36,481 nt of DNA from an uncultured Saprospiraceae bacterium (GTDB lineage Bacteria; Bacteroidota; Bacteroidia; Chitinophagales; Saprospiraceae). Positions 1 through 8,044 of this stretch are shown piece after piece. The DNA is taken from contig CALLLR010000122.1 of NCBI GenBank assembly GCA_938008185.1, positions 1 through 36,481 on the forward strand, in the 5' to 3' direction. A program made the translations under genes and the position numbers. The notes below the pieces were generated by a model, which ran no database searches, was not told the origin of the DNA, and was given only the letters and a program-made list of their open reading frames with translations. Within the stretch, counting starts at the first letter, position 1. The number at the start of each line of letters is the position of its first letter.

Positions 1-333
1 TTTCACCTTATATCCTTCCTTTTTGAGCAATTCGATGATTTTAGAGCGGTGATTACCCTGAATCATAATCTCTCCATTTTTGACGGCGCCCCCTACTCCA
101 CATTTGGATTTGAGTATTTTCCCGAGGGCTTTCATGTCCTCATCGCTACCCACGAATCCAGTAATCAAGGTGACCTCTTTCCCGCGGCGTTGTTTTCGGT
201 CAATATGTACCCGAAGATCTTGTTCTGAAGGGTCGGGTGTATCCTGGTCATGATTTTCGTTAGAAGGAGGGGTAAAATCAGGATTGGTCGAAAAGACAAA
301 GGGGCTATTATTATTTTTATTTTTTTTAGACAT
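1..333 (-). CDS. SUI1/YciH-family translation initiation factor (3' end outside window)
   Basis: The reverse strand from the ATG at 333 stays open to the window edge, giving 111 residues without a stop, so the C-terminus is cut off. Residues 1-45 are a polar, Asn/Pro/Asp-rich leader. The SUI1 fold follows, with the basic segment DRKQRRGKEVTLITGF and the family hallmark KCGVGGAVKNGEIMIQGNH. Bacterial SUI1/YciH proteins are eIF1 homologues that bind the small ribosomal subunit and influence start-codon fidelity. Only a few residues should be missing, since the family ends soon after the helix reached here. The start is the first ATG after an A-rich stretch. Family assignment is strong from the motif; the exact role in this organism is inferred. 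Confidence 0.88.
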   Translation of the reverse strand, partial: MSKKNKNNNSPFVFSTNPDFTPPSNENHDQDTPDPSEQDLRVHIDRKQRRGKEVTLITGFVGSDEDMKALGKILKSKCGVGGAVKNGEIMIQGNHRSKIIELLKKEGYKVK

Positions 334-348
334 GAAATTAAATTGTAA

Positions 349-882
349 TTATAATAAGATACCCGCTTCCTTTTTAATGGCAACGAGTGCTTTATCGAGT
401 GGCATAAATTCTCGATCTTGCAGATGCGCGAATAATCCTTGTATATAATTTTCGAGTGAAGTATCAGCACCTTGTTGCTTATATACTTCGCTTACGACGT
501 TCATCACATCATCCCGGGCGATTTTGATAATCTGCCAAAGCTGCTGAGAAATATATACCTGTTGGGTAATATTATGTTCAAATTCTTGTTGTGTAGCAAT
601 CATCATAGACATCCGTAAATCTCCGGCAGTCATTCCTTCCTGTCTCAAGCGCAGGATCAGGTTGGGAATTGCGATTCTTTCGCAGAACAATGACAACCGC
701 TCGTAGGCCTGCAGGCGCAACGGAATTGTCGTCGACTGCTGATTTTGCTTAAATTCCAGTGATTTCAGCTGATACTGGCTGGCGAGATACTGTTTCATCA
801 AATAAAAAACGGTAAAAAATACAATTAGTGCTGGAACAGTGATTTTGATGATTTCAAGAAGAATCTCAATGATAGCATTCAT
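349..882 (-). CDS. Conserved membrane-anchored protein of unknown function
   Basis: 177 residues starting MNAIIEILLEIIKITVPALI. One N-terminal transmembrane helix (about residues 5-30) is followed by a soluble, mostly helical domain rich in Gln, Arg and Leu. I recognise it only as a Bacteroidota-type hypothetical protein; no catalytic motif is visible. The frame is open to an upstream ATG at 933, but a good promoter (-33 TTG and -7 TACTTTTG, 915-944) lies between the two starts, so 882 is preferred. The gene ends 15 nt before the start of the SUI1 gene on the same strand, so the two probably form an operon. Confidence 0.75.
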   Translation of the reverse strand: MNAIIEILLEIIKITVPALIVFFTVFYLMKQYLASQYQLKSLEFKQNQQSTTIPLRLQAYERLSLFCERIAIPNLILRLRQEGMTAGDLRMSMMIATQQEFEHNITQQVYISQQLWQIIKIARDDVMNVVSEVYKQQGADTSLENYIQGLFAHLQDREFMPLDKALVAIKKEAGILL

Positions 883-914
883 AAAAAAATAGTTATTGGT
901 CTTAATTTTGTCGA

Positions 915-944
915 CAAAAGTAACGAAAGACATTGAGATGACAA
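915..944 (-). promoter_or_regulatory. Bacteroidota-type promoter for the 349-882 gene
   Basis: On the minus strand, TTG (942-944) is separated by 19 nt from TACTTTTG (915-922), matching the Bacteroidota primary-sigma consensus TTG-N19-TAnnTTTG. Transcription would begin near 908, about 26 nt before the ATG at 882. The position also argues against the upstream ATG at 933. Confidence 0.6.
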
Positions 945-1019
945 CAATTCATAATTCGCTATTGTTTGGTGAGTAGACAAGCATTATAGATTTTAGCTGT
1001 ATTTAAGCGACAAATTCTG

Positions 1020-1027
1020 TATTTTTG
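1020..1027 (+). promoter_or_regulatory. Candidate -7 box upstream of the IscA-type gene
   Basis: TATTTTTG fits the Bacteroidota -7 consensus TAnnTTTG and lies 52 nt before the ATG at 1080. No clear TTG sits at the -33 spacing, so support is partial. Confidence 0.35.
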
Positions 1028-1079
1028 TGAATAGGGTGTGTTTTACATACTTTAAAAGAAAATAATAAAACCTGTAGAT

Positions 1080-1436
1080 ATGAACGATACCAAAGAAAAA
1101 ACGACGATTCAACCAATTACGCTGACGGATGGAGCGGTTAAACATCTGCAAAGAATTATGGAAGAACAGAAAGTATCCGCTGATCACGGGTTGCGGGTTG
1201 GGGTAAAAGGAGGCGGTTGTTCCGGTTTTTCTTATATCCTTGGTTTTGACCAAAAGAAAGAGAACGATGATGTTTACGAGGTGAATGGAATGCGTGTTTT
1301 TATGGAAAAGGCACACGCTATTTACTTATTGGGCATTGAGATTGACTGGCTAGAAGGTTTAAACAATCGAGGTTTCACTTTTAATAATCCTAATGCAAAG
1401 GAAAGCTGTGGATGTGGAACTTCCTTTTCTGCCTGA
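1080..1436 (+). CDS. IscA/SufA/ErpA-type iron-sulfur cluster carrier
   Basis: 118 residues, the usual length for A-type carriers. They receive Fe-S clusters from the SUF/ISC scaffold and pass them to apo-enzymes in the cytoplasm. The three conserved cysteines are visible: Cys47 in GGGCSGF and Cys110/Cys112 in the terminal SCGCGTSF. The HesB/IscA fold covers residues 13-115. The gene stands alone, with a strong terminator directly after it. Whether it is SufA-like or ErpA-like cannot be decided from sequence alone, so no symbol is given. Confidence 0.93.
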   Translation: MNDTKEKTTIQPITLTDGAVKHLQRIMEEQKVSADHGLRVGVKGGGCSGFSYILGFDQKKENDDVYEVNGMRVFMEKAHAIYLLGIEIDWLEGLNNRGFTFNNPNAKESCGCGTSFSA

Positions 1437-1455
1437 TTTTTATTTTTTAATTTAT

Positions 1456-1497
1456 AAAAAACTCCGTCTCAGCATTAAGCCGAGACGGAGTTTTTTT
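1456..1497. terminator. Bidirectional rho-independent terminator
   Basis: The arms ACTCCGTCTC (1461-1470) and GAGACGGAGT (1482-1491) pair perfectly. They are extended by a run of A on the left and seven T on the right, so the hairpin terminates both the plus-strand IscA-type gene and the convergent minus-strand gene 1533-2513. Confidence 0.9.
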
Positions 1498-1532
1498 ATC
1501 TATCTCTTATTAGGTAGAACCAAGAAATATTC

Positions 1533-2513
1533 TTAGTTAAGGTTTGCTACCTGATGACTGGTAATTTCAGTACCAATTCTTGTTGTTACGATGTACAATT
1601 GCTGGGTAAGGCTAGAGATTTCTTCTTCGAAAAAATCAACTTCACCCGCCTGGAAAGATCTTTCAAAGATCACCTTACCTAATAAATCAGTTACTTTAAC
1701 AGAAGAGTTTAGACGATCTGGATTAGAAACTGTAATCGTAAAGGCTTCTTTAGCTGGATTAGGAAAGATAACGATGTTTCCGTTATTTGTTTTTTCGCGC
1801 ATTACTTCGATTACATCAGAATATTCGAAAGCACCATCAAAATCCATTTGCTTTAAACGATAGTAAAGGCTGCCTGGACGATTGATCTTGTGCATGTATT
1901 TGTAATTTTGAACTTGGTCGGTTGTACCTTTCCCAGTTACAAAAGTTACTGTTTCGAAAGAACGAGCATCTAAGCTATATTCGACTTCGAATCCTTCGTT
2001 ATTCACTTCTGAATCAGTAGTCCATTCTAAAGAAATACCAGCATCTACACTATTTCCTCTAAAAGAAGTCAATTCAACGGGTAAAATTACATCAGCACAC
2101 TGAGCGCCTTCTTCCGTTCTTGAACTTGGAATGAAGAAAATAGGATCACTTTCAATCATATCACCGTTGTTACAACGTACACAGTATCGAAAATATCCAG
2201 GAACGGTAATCCGCACAATATTACCTGGCTGAGCTGGCGTTATTTCCTGCTGGTCACCACCACCATTACTTCCTGCTACAAAAAAATCACGAGCGACTCC
2301 ACCGCGTCCAGCACAAGCAGCTGCGGCACTACCAGAATTTAAACTAATTGGTACACCAGAACAGACTCGAAAAGCAGTAGTATTTCCTGAATTGTAGGTA
2401 AATGTACCATTGGTGTAAGATACAGAACCAGTTAAGGTCACCTGAGCAAATAAATCTAAGGAGGTAGCCAAAAATAGGCCTAACATTAGGGAGAATTGTA
2501 AAAATTTACGCAT
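1533..2513 (-). CDS. Secreted protein with type IX secretion sorting domain
   Basis: 326 residues. The signal peptide covers about residues 1-23 (hydrophobic core, then LDLFAQ). An unrecognised Gly/Ala-rich domain with several cysteines follows (about 25-140). Next comes the FN3-like module common before Bacteroidota sorting tails, opening LPVELTSF (about 143-245) and containing LYYRLKQMDFDG. The C-terminal domain starts at VIFPNPAKEAF (about 248-326) and is a type A Por-secretion sorting domain, which directs export by the T9SS and cell-surface attachment or release. The cysteines in the N-terminal domain suggest disulfides outside the cell. The cargo function is unknown. It is monocistronic, with a long upstream non-coding region. 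Confidence 0.85.
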   Translation of the reverse strand: MRKFLQFSLMLGLFLATSLDLFAQVTLTGSVSYTNGTFTYNSGNTTAFRVCSGVPISLNSGSAAAACAGRGGVARDFFVAGSNGGGDQQEITPAQPGNIVRITVPGYFRYCVRCNNGDMIESDPIFFIPSSRTEEGAQCADVILPVELTSFRGNSVDAGISLEWTTDSEVNNEGFEVEYSLDARSFETVTFVTGKGTTDQVQNYKYMHKINRPGSLYYRLKQMDFDGAFEYSDVIEVMREKTNNGNIVIFPNPAKEAFTITVSNPDRLNSSVKVTDLLGKVIFERSFQAGEVDFFEEEISSLTQQLYIVTTRIGTEITSHQVANLN

Positions 2514-3000
2514 GTTTTAAAGATTTTATGAGAGATTAATTAATTTACTTAATATTTTTTTTGTGCCAAAACTTACTACAGATCATACCGAGTCACGGCT
2601 GTAAACTACAACATCAGTGTAAATACTAACATTAGTTACGTATTCTTTTCGTCGCAACACTATTTCTTATGCTAAATATTTGGGGCTCAGCGTTATATAC
2701 CGACTATAATTTTTTATTGAACCTTTTGAGAAAATAATTCAAGAAGACAAAATTCTTTTACAAAAATATATTGTTACTTAGATTTTACTAAACAAATATA
2801 TTGTCAAATTAAAATTGCTGAATGTGTATTGAAATCGGTTTGTGGTTAGTTAAAGAAATATGAAAATTAATCCATAGATAGAAAGGACCAGATTTTAAAA
2901 TGTTCACGTTTCTTAGAAATAACTGTAGTTTTTGGGAACTAAAAATTACTACCAGAGTGCAATATATAAGATATTTTCTAATTAAAAAAAAAAAAGAACA
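2514..3000. other. AT-rich intergenic region without genes
   Basis: No convincing ORF is seen. It contains two copies of AAATATATTGT at 2764-2774 and 2794-2804. Each overlaps a minus-strand match to TAnnTTTG (2761-2768 and 2793-2800), without -33 partners at the usual spacing. They could be promoter or operator elements for the gene ending at 1533, which would then have a leader of about 250 nt. Confidence 0.45.
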
Positions 3001-3035
3001 AAAAAAGTTCGCTTTGCTCTTGGCAAAGCGAACTT
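2990..3035 (-). terminator. Rho-independent terminator of icd
   Basis: The stem pairs AAGTTCGCTTTGC (3005-3017) with its exact complement at 3023-3035 around a 5-nt loop. On the minus strand it is followed by a long U-rich tract. It lies 30 nt after the stop codon at 3065. Confidence 0.88.
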
Positions 3036-3064
3036 AGGTATTCTAAACTAAAAAGAATTAACTT

Positions 3065-4330
3065 TTACATATTCTTAATGATCTCTTTCCCAAATTGTGA
3101 GCACTTTAGAAGTTTCGCACCGGTCATTAATCGTTCAAAATCGTAAGTTACCCGCTTGGAACGGATGGATTTACCAACCCCTTTTACGATCAGATCAGCT
3201 GCTTCGTTCCACCCCAGATAACGGAACATCATTTCTCCCGAAAGGATGACGGAACTAGGATTTACTTTATCCAATCCAGCATATTTGGGTGCCGTACCGT
3301 GCGTGGCTTCAAAAATTGCAATACCAGTGTTGTAATTGATATTTGCTCCGGGTGCGATACCAATGCCTCCTACCTGTGCAGCGAGGGCGTCTGAAATATA
3401 ATCACCGTTTAGATTGAGGGTAGCGATCACTGAATATTCGGCAGGTCTGAGAATAATCTGTTGTAAAAATGCATCCGCAATCACGTCTTTGATGAGAATC
3501 GCTCCTTTTGCCAGTGCTTTTTCCTGCATCTTGTTGGCTTTTGCCTTTCCACTCTTGGCAGCTACTCTATCATATTGCGCCCAGGTCCAGACTTTGTCAC
3601 CGTATTCGCGCTCGGCCATTTCGTAGCCCCACTCTTTAAACTTACCTTCGGTAAATTTCATGATATTCCCCTTGTGTACCAAAGTCACAGAAGGCTTTCC
3701 TTCTTTGATTGCGTGCTCGATAGAAGCACGAACCAAACGTTCCGTTCCTTCTTGAGATACCGGCTTGATTCCTAAAGAAACGCTTTCAGGAAATCGAATT
3801 CCTTTCGCCTTCATATCTTCCAGCAAAAACTTTCTCAATTTTTTGAGCTTAGCCGTACCCGCTAAATATTCGATACCCGCGTAAATATCTTCTGTGTTTT
3901 CACGGAAAATAATCATATCTACATCCTGTGGACGTTTTACAGGAGAAGGAACACCTTTGAAGTAAACCACCGGACGTACACAAGCGTATAAATCCAATTT
4001 TTGACGCAGCGCCACATTTAGTGATCTAATCCCTCCACCAACCGGGGTTGTCAGTGGCCCTTTGATGGCTACTTTACTCTTTTTGATTTCACGGAGTGAT
4101 TCTGCGGGTAACCATTTACCTGTTTTGTCAAAGGCTTTTTGACCTACCAAAATTTCCTGCCAGGCTATTTTCCGTTTTCCTTTGTAGGCTTTCTTGACAG
4201 CTGCGTCAAAAACCTGAACGGCGGCTGCCCAGATATCCGGACCAATTCCATCTCCCTCAATGAAAGGAATAATTGGATTGTCAGGAACGTGTAGTTCGTT
4301 ATTTTTAAAAGTGATTTTCTGTCCACTCAT
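3065..4330 (-). CDS. icd: NADP-dependent isocitrate dehydrogenase
   Basis: 421 residues, full length for the E. coli-type homodimeric enzyme that converts isocitrate to 2-oxoglutarate and CO2 in the TCA cycle. Substrate-binding residues are visible in [11 protein letters not shown] (Ser103, Asn105, Arg109), Arg119, and Arg143/Tyr150 in [14 protein letters not shown]. The segment [15 protein letters not shown] has the Lys-Tyr pair that selects NADP in this subfamily. Ser103 corresponds to the serine phosphorylated by AceK in E. coli; no aceK is in the window. The gene is monocistronic, with its own terminator and a -7 box about 69 nt upstream of the ATG. It supplies 2-oxoglutarate, the nitrogen-status signal read by PII, which is encoded 18 kb away. 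Confidence 0.96.
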   Translation of the reverse strand: MSGQKITFKNNELHVPDNPIIPFIEGDGIGPDIWAAAVQVFDAAVKKAYKGKRKIAWQEILVGQKAFDKTGKWLPAESLREIKKSKVAIKGPLTTPVGGGIRSLNVALRQKLDLYACVRPVVYFKGVPSPVKRPQDVDMIIFRENTEDIYAGIEYLAGTAKLKKLRKFLLEDMKAKGIRFPESVSLGIKPVSQEGTERLVRASIEHAIKEGKPSVTLVHKGNIMKFTEGKFKEWGYEMAEREYGDKVWTWAQYDRVAAKSGKAKANKMQEKALAKGAILIKDVIADAFLQQIILRPAEYSVIATLNLNGDYISDALAAQVGGIGIAPGANINYNTGIAIFEATHGTAPKYAGLDKVNPSSVILSGEMMFRYLGWNEAADLIVKGVGKSIRSKRVTYDFERLMTGAKLLKCSQFGKEIIKNM

Positions 4331-4398
4331 TTTTGGATAAAATTTTATGATTATACCGGTTAATTAATTGAATACTAATTTTTTAGCTTAAATTTCTG

Positions 4399-4406
4399 CA
4401 AATGTA
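4399..4406 (-). promoter_or_regulatory. Candidate -7 box for icd
   Basis: The minus strand reads TACATTTG here, an exact fit to TAnnTTTG. The predicted leader is about 60 nt. No TTG is found at the -33 spacing. Confidence 0.4.
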
Positions 4407-4501
4407 GAAATTTTATTTCTTATTTGGAGAATCTTCCTTTTAAAAAATAATTAACACCCTTTTACTGTTATGTATACGTCACAATTGTGACAACAGATTC
4501 G

Positions 4502-4509
4502 TATTTTTG
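4502..4509 (+). promoter_or_regulatory. Candidate -7 box for the thioredoxin-fold gene
   Basis: TATTTTTG fits TAnnTTTG and lies 26 nt before the ATG at 4535. It falls inside the extension that a GTG start at 4487 would imply, which argues against that start. A TTG at 4485-4487 is closer than usual (14 nt). Confidence 0.4.
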
Positions 4510-4534
4510 GTGTTTATTTAAACAAAATTCTCTT

Positions 4535-5998
4535 ATGATGTTAAGAACCTTAACGCTATTTTTTTTCTTTGTCACTTCATTAACAATTTCGCCGCTGTTG
4601 GCCAGTGACTCTGGTCATAAAATCACCGTCGAAATTGAAAACTTTGATCAGCCTGAGGCTTACCTGGCTGGTTATATCGGCGATACTCCTTATATTTTAG
4701 ATACGGTGGCGGTAAAGAATGGAACAGTCGTTTTTTCTGGCGACACGCTACTCGACGCAGGCGTTTATCTGATTGTATTGCCACCAGACAATAAGTTTAT
4801 TCAAATTTTTGTAGACGTTAAGAATCAGAATTTTAATCTAAAAGCTAACTACGCCATGCTCGACAAGCAGGCTTTTACCATCACCGGTTCTCCCGCAAAT
4901 AAATTATTTTATGAATACGTCAATTTTTTGTCCACCAAAGGTCCTCAGGCCCGAGATTTACAAGAGCAAATCAAGGCGACAGAAGCAGAAGGAAAACCGG
5001 TAGACCAACTGCAGGATGCGCTGCAGGAGGTTAATAATAGTGTAAAAACTTACCAGCAACAATTAGTTAAAAATAACCCAAATTCTCCCGTAGCTACCTG
5101 GATCAAGTTTGGTTTTGAAACGGACATTCCCGAATTTATGGGTAACGAAAGTGAGGTGCAATTTCAGCGGTATATGTTCAGAAAAAAACATTTTTTTGAG
5201 CATATAAACTTTAATGATGCCAGCCTCTACCGTAATCCAATGTTGCCTAAAAAAGTGGATTACTACCTCGAACAGCTCACTCCGGCCACTCCGGATTCTA
5301 TCATTGTAGGAGTAGATTATATTTTAAATAAAGTAAAACCAGTCGAGAAAACATTCCGCTACTATCTCAGCCAACTCCTCAACCTGTACGCCGAGGAGGC
5401 TCAAACCAAAATTGGAATGGATGCCATATATGTTCACCTGGTCGACAATTACTATGCCCGTGGAATGGCTCCCTGGTTAGAGAAGGAACAACTGGAAAAA
5501 ATTATGCTGGAATCTCAGCGCCGCCGCCCCACCCTGATTGGTCGCAGAGCGATGAATATTGAGATGCGTAAAGAAGACGGCAGCAAAATTTCTCTTTATG
5601 ATATTGAGAGTCCGTATACCGTATTATACTTTTGGCGATACGATTGTAGTCACTGTAAAAAATCCACTCCATTCGTCACTGAATTTTACGAAAAGTTTAA
5701 GGACAAAGGCGTAAAAGTTATGGGTACTTGCGTAAAATTGAAAGAAAAAGACATAGAGGAATGCTGGAAGTATGTCCACGAAAAAGAAATGGATGACTGG
5801 ATTAATGTGGTGGATCCTGGTAATTTATCAAAATTTACCGCAAAGTACGATACCCGAATTACGCCTCGGATTTTTATTCTCGACAAAGACAAAAAAATTT
5901 TGATTAACCGAATAGGGGCCGAACAACTCGAAGAAGTGATGGAGCAAATCATCGAAGAAGACAGCCGCAAACTCAAAGAAAGCCTGGAGAATAAGTAA
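4535..5998 (+). CDS. Secreted thioredoxin-fold protein (DUF4369/DUF5106-like, TlpA/ResA-like)
   Basis: 487 residues from the ATG at 4535 (a second ATG follows at 4538). A signal peptide (about 1-24, ending PLLA) is followed by a DUF4369-like beta domain (about 27-125), a long helical middle region (about 130-340, DUF5106-like) and a C-terminal thioredoxin domain. The redox pair is Cys371/Cys374 in WRYDCSHCKKSTPF, and the cis-proline lies in TRITPRIF. Such proteins act in the periplasm or at the outer membrane as thiol oxidoreductases. An additional Cys in MGTCVKL is unusual. The frame is open upstream to a GTG at 4487, rejected because a promoter box lies there and a signal peptide starts at 4535. 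A long hairpin follows the gene. Confidence 0.85.
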   Translation: MMLRTLTLFFFFVTSLTISPLLASDSGHKITVEIENFDQPEAYLAGYIGDTPYILDTVAVKNGTVVFSGDTLLDAGVYLIVLPPDNKFIQIFVDVKNQNFNLKANYAMLDKQAFTITGSPANKLFYEYVNFLSTKGPQARDLQEQIKATEAEGKPVDQLQDALQEVNNSVKTYQQQLVKNNPNSPVATWIKFGFETDIPEFMGNESEVQFQRYMFRKKHFFEHINFNDASLYRNPMLPKKVDYYLEQLTPATPDSIIVGVDYILNKVKPVEKTFRYYLSQLLNLYAEEAQTKIGMDAIYVHLVDNYYARGMAPWLEKEQLEKIMLESQRRRPTLIGRRAMNIEMRKEDGSKISLYDIESPYTVLYFWRYDCSHCKKSTPFVTEFYEKFKDKGVKVMGTCVKLKEKDIEECWKYVHEKEMDDWINVVDPGNLSKFTAKYDTRITPRIFILDKDKKILINRIGAEQLEEVMEQIIEEDSRKLKESLENK

Positions 5999-6061
5999 TC
6001 GCTGCTGCTTTTCTTTTGAAGTTTCTTAAAAAATAATAACTTTACGTAACAGACTTTAGAG

Positions 6062-6154
6062 AACCGCTAATCAGATTTAACTAAGTGATGAACAACTGAT
6101 AAAATACCAATTTATTAATTGTTCATTACTAAAGTTCTGTTTAGCGGTTTTTTT
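6062..6154 (+). terminator. Long imperfect hairpin with T-run (terminator or small structured RNA)
   Basis: Outer arms at 6062-6075 and 6136-6149 pair with one mismatch. Inner arms at 6084-6095 and 6119-6130 pair with one mismatch (G-U compatible), and a third pair lies at 6097-6103/6111-6117. Together they make an 88-nt fold closed by a 7-nt loop. Seven T follow at 6148-6154, as in a rho-independent terminator. It is unusually long for a simple terminator. Confidence 0.65.
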
Positions 6155-6223
6155 GTAGTTGTCTCATAAATTTTATACCAATTACCAGGAAGCAGCCATT
6201 CCAGACCTTGCCATACCTTAACA

Positions 6224-7249
6224 ATGAACGAACACCTAGATCCTTCCGGCGAACACCTTGAACCTGCCGATCAGCAATTGGAAAAGGCCTTACGTCCTCA
6301 GGCATTAGAAGACTTTTCCGGTCAACCGAAAATAGTTTCAAACTTAAAAATTTTTATTGCTGCGGCCAGACAAAGAGGTGAAGCGTTGGATCATGTCCTG
6401 TTACATGGTCCTCCGGGACTGGGAAAGACCACCCTTTCACACATTATCTCCAACGAACTGGAAGCCAATCTAAAAATGACTTCGGGCCCAGTTTTAGAAA
6501 AACCAGGAGACCTGGCGGGTCTACTTACCAATCTGCAAGAGGGTGATGTTTTGTTTATTGATGAAATTCATAGACTGAATACCGTCGTAGAAGAATATCT
6601 CTATTCGGCAATGGAAGATTACCGGATTGACATCATGATCGACAGTGGACCCAACGCCCGGAGTATTCAAATCTCTCTTGAACCTTTTACCTTGATCGGC
6701 GCTACCACCCGGATGGGCCTACTCACCGCACCGATGCGTGCCCGATTTGGCATCAATTGTCATCTGGACTATTATGATGTCGCCATTCTGGAAAAAATAA
6801 TAAAACGGTCCGCCGGAATTTTAGATGTACCGATTGACACCGCAGGCGCACAAGAGATTGCCCGTCGTAGCCGTGGTACACCCCGGATAGCCAACGCCCT
6901 ACTCCGCCGGATTCGAGATTTTGCGCAAATAAAAGGAGATGGTAAGATTGGAATCAAGATCGCCAAATTTGGTTTGGAAGCACTGAACGTCGATAGCAGT
7001 GGTCTGGATGAAATGGACAATAAAATCCTTTCCACCATTATTCATAAATTTAAAGGAGGTCCGGTTGGAATCACTACGATTGGTACGGCAGTAGGAGAAG
7101 AAGCAGGAACAATTGAAGAGGTACACGAGCCTTTTCTAATCATGGAAGGTTACTTACAGCGAACACCAAGGGGCCGGGAAGCGACTGAGAAAGCTTACCA
7201 ACATTTAGGTATCGTACCACCTTCGCAGTCAAATACCCTCTTTGCTTAG
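6224..7249 (+). CDS. ruvB: Holliday junction branch migration helicase RuvB
   Basis: 341 residues, full family length. RuvB forms hexameric AAA+ rings that drive branch migration of RuvA-bound Holliday junctions in recombinational repair. Walker A GPPGLGKT is at 62-69, Walker B DEIH at 113-116, sensor 1 in GATTR (159-163), and the arginine finger region in MRARFG (Arg174). The middle domain and the C-terminal winged helix ([15 protein letters not shown]) are intact. The gene stands alone; ruvA and ruvC are not in the window. An acidic N-terminal extension of about 18 residues precedes the conserved [12 protein letters not shown]. Confidence 0.97.
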   Translation: MNEHLDPSGEHLEPADQQLEKALRPQALEDFSGQPKIVSNLKIFIAAARQRGEALDHVLLHGPPGLGKTTLSHIISNELEANLKMTSGPVLEKPGDLAGLLTNLQEGDVLFIDEIHRLNTVVEEYLYSAMEDYRIDIMIDSGPNARSIQISLEPFTLIGATTRMGLLTAPMRARFGINCHLDYYDVAILEKIIKRSAGILDVPIDTAGAQEIARRSRGTPRIANALLRRIRDFAQIKGDGKIGIKIAKFGLEALNVDSSGLDEMDNKILSTIIHKFKGGPVGITTIGTAVGEEAGTIEEVHEPFLIMEGYLQRTPRGREATEKAYQHLGIVPPSQSNTLFA

Positions 7250-7293
7250 CTTTGTTGACATGCTAAGTATACTCATGTTTTATTGGTAGGAAT

Positions 7294-7336
7294 CTTCCTT
7301 AAAACACCTGTCCTTAAGACAGATGTTTAGAGGAAG
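7294..7336 (+). terminator. Hairpin downstream of ruvB
   Basis: CTTCCT (7294-7299) pairs with AGGAAG (7331-7336). Inside it, AACACCTGTC pairs with GACAGATGTT (one G-U position) around the loop CTTAA. There is no T-run, so it may be a factor-dependent terminator, an RNA-stabilising hairpin or an unrelated dyad. Confidence 0.4.
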
Positions 7337-7484
7337 GCATTTAAAGTTGTTCAACACCTTTTACGATAAAATTTTTTGCAGTCAAAATTTATAAGTTCCC
7401 TTCATGATGAGGATAGGTAGCCTAAACGTCCGTAGGTTGATCAAAATAGGTTTAGGTTCGGTACGTTTGACTTAACAATTTAGA

Positions 7485-7580
7485 TCAGAATCGTTTTGTA
7501 CGCGAAGAAGTAAGATTTGCCATTAAAACAATTCCTCCTCCCAATAAAAAACTTCCCGTAGCAATGTACAAAATAAGCAT
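7485..7580 (-). CDS. Possible 31-residue single-span membrane peptide
   Basis: The minus strand from the ATG at 7580 to the TGA at 7485-7487 encodes 31 residues beginning MLILYIATGSFLLGGG. A single hydrophobic stretch of about 20 residues is followed by a short basic tail (SRTKRF). That layout is common for bacterial small membrane proteins. No convincing promoter is visible, and an ORF this short can arise by chance in an 800-nt gap, so this is only a candidate. Confidence 0.3.
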   Translation of the reverse strand: MLILYIATGSFLLGGGIVLMANLTSSRTKRF

Positions 7581-8044
7581 AGTCTTGTGTTTTGTAAGTT
7601 TTGTAAATAGTCAATTAAAAAAATATGCACAAGAGGGATTACAACACATCATAAATACTTTAAATCCAATAAACAGTTGTTATCTTTAGGACGCAATTAG
7701 CCTCCATTAAGTAACGGAATTGTCTACTTAATTTAGTTTAAAAATTCAAATGGTATTTAAATGGATGCAGTGCGGTAAGTGGTACTACTCTAGTAAAGCA
7801 TCAGAACAGCTCTACTATTAATATAGTCTCAACTAATTAATCTCGTTTTTTTCTTAATATGTACGGTGGGAGTACTGCAATTTAGGATTATTTTTTAATT
7901 CTACAAAAAAATCATAAAAAATATTTAGATTTATCTTCGTCTAATTTATTCTAAACAATACACTATGTATAGGTATTAAATGCATCTAACTTAAGTGAGC
8001 TTTAATCAACTTAGATTAGAGTGTAGTGAACTTTACGCAAAAGT

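Larger units (their letters stand above)
7250..8044. other. Gene-poor AT-rich region downstream of ruvB
   Basis: About 800 nt with no long ORF. It contains a hairpin close to the ruvB end (7294-7336), a weak CCTAAAC/GTTTAGG inverted pair near 7422-7455 and one small minus-strand ORF (7485-7580). I see no tRNA or rRNA sequence. Confidence 0.5.

Noticed and set aside
883-933. ATG at 933 as start of the membrane-anchored protein
   Set aside because: A full promoter (915-944) overlaps the added codons; the start at 882 begins right before the membrane helix.
4487-4534. GTG start extending the thioredoxin-fold gene by 16 codons
   Set aside because: A -7 box lies within the extension, and the signal peptide begins at the ATG pair 4535/4538.
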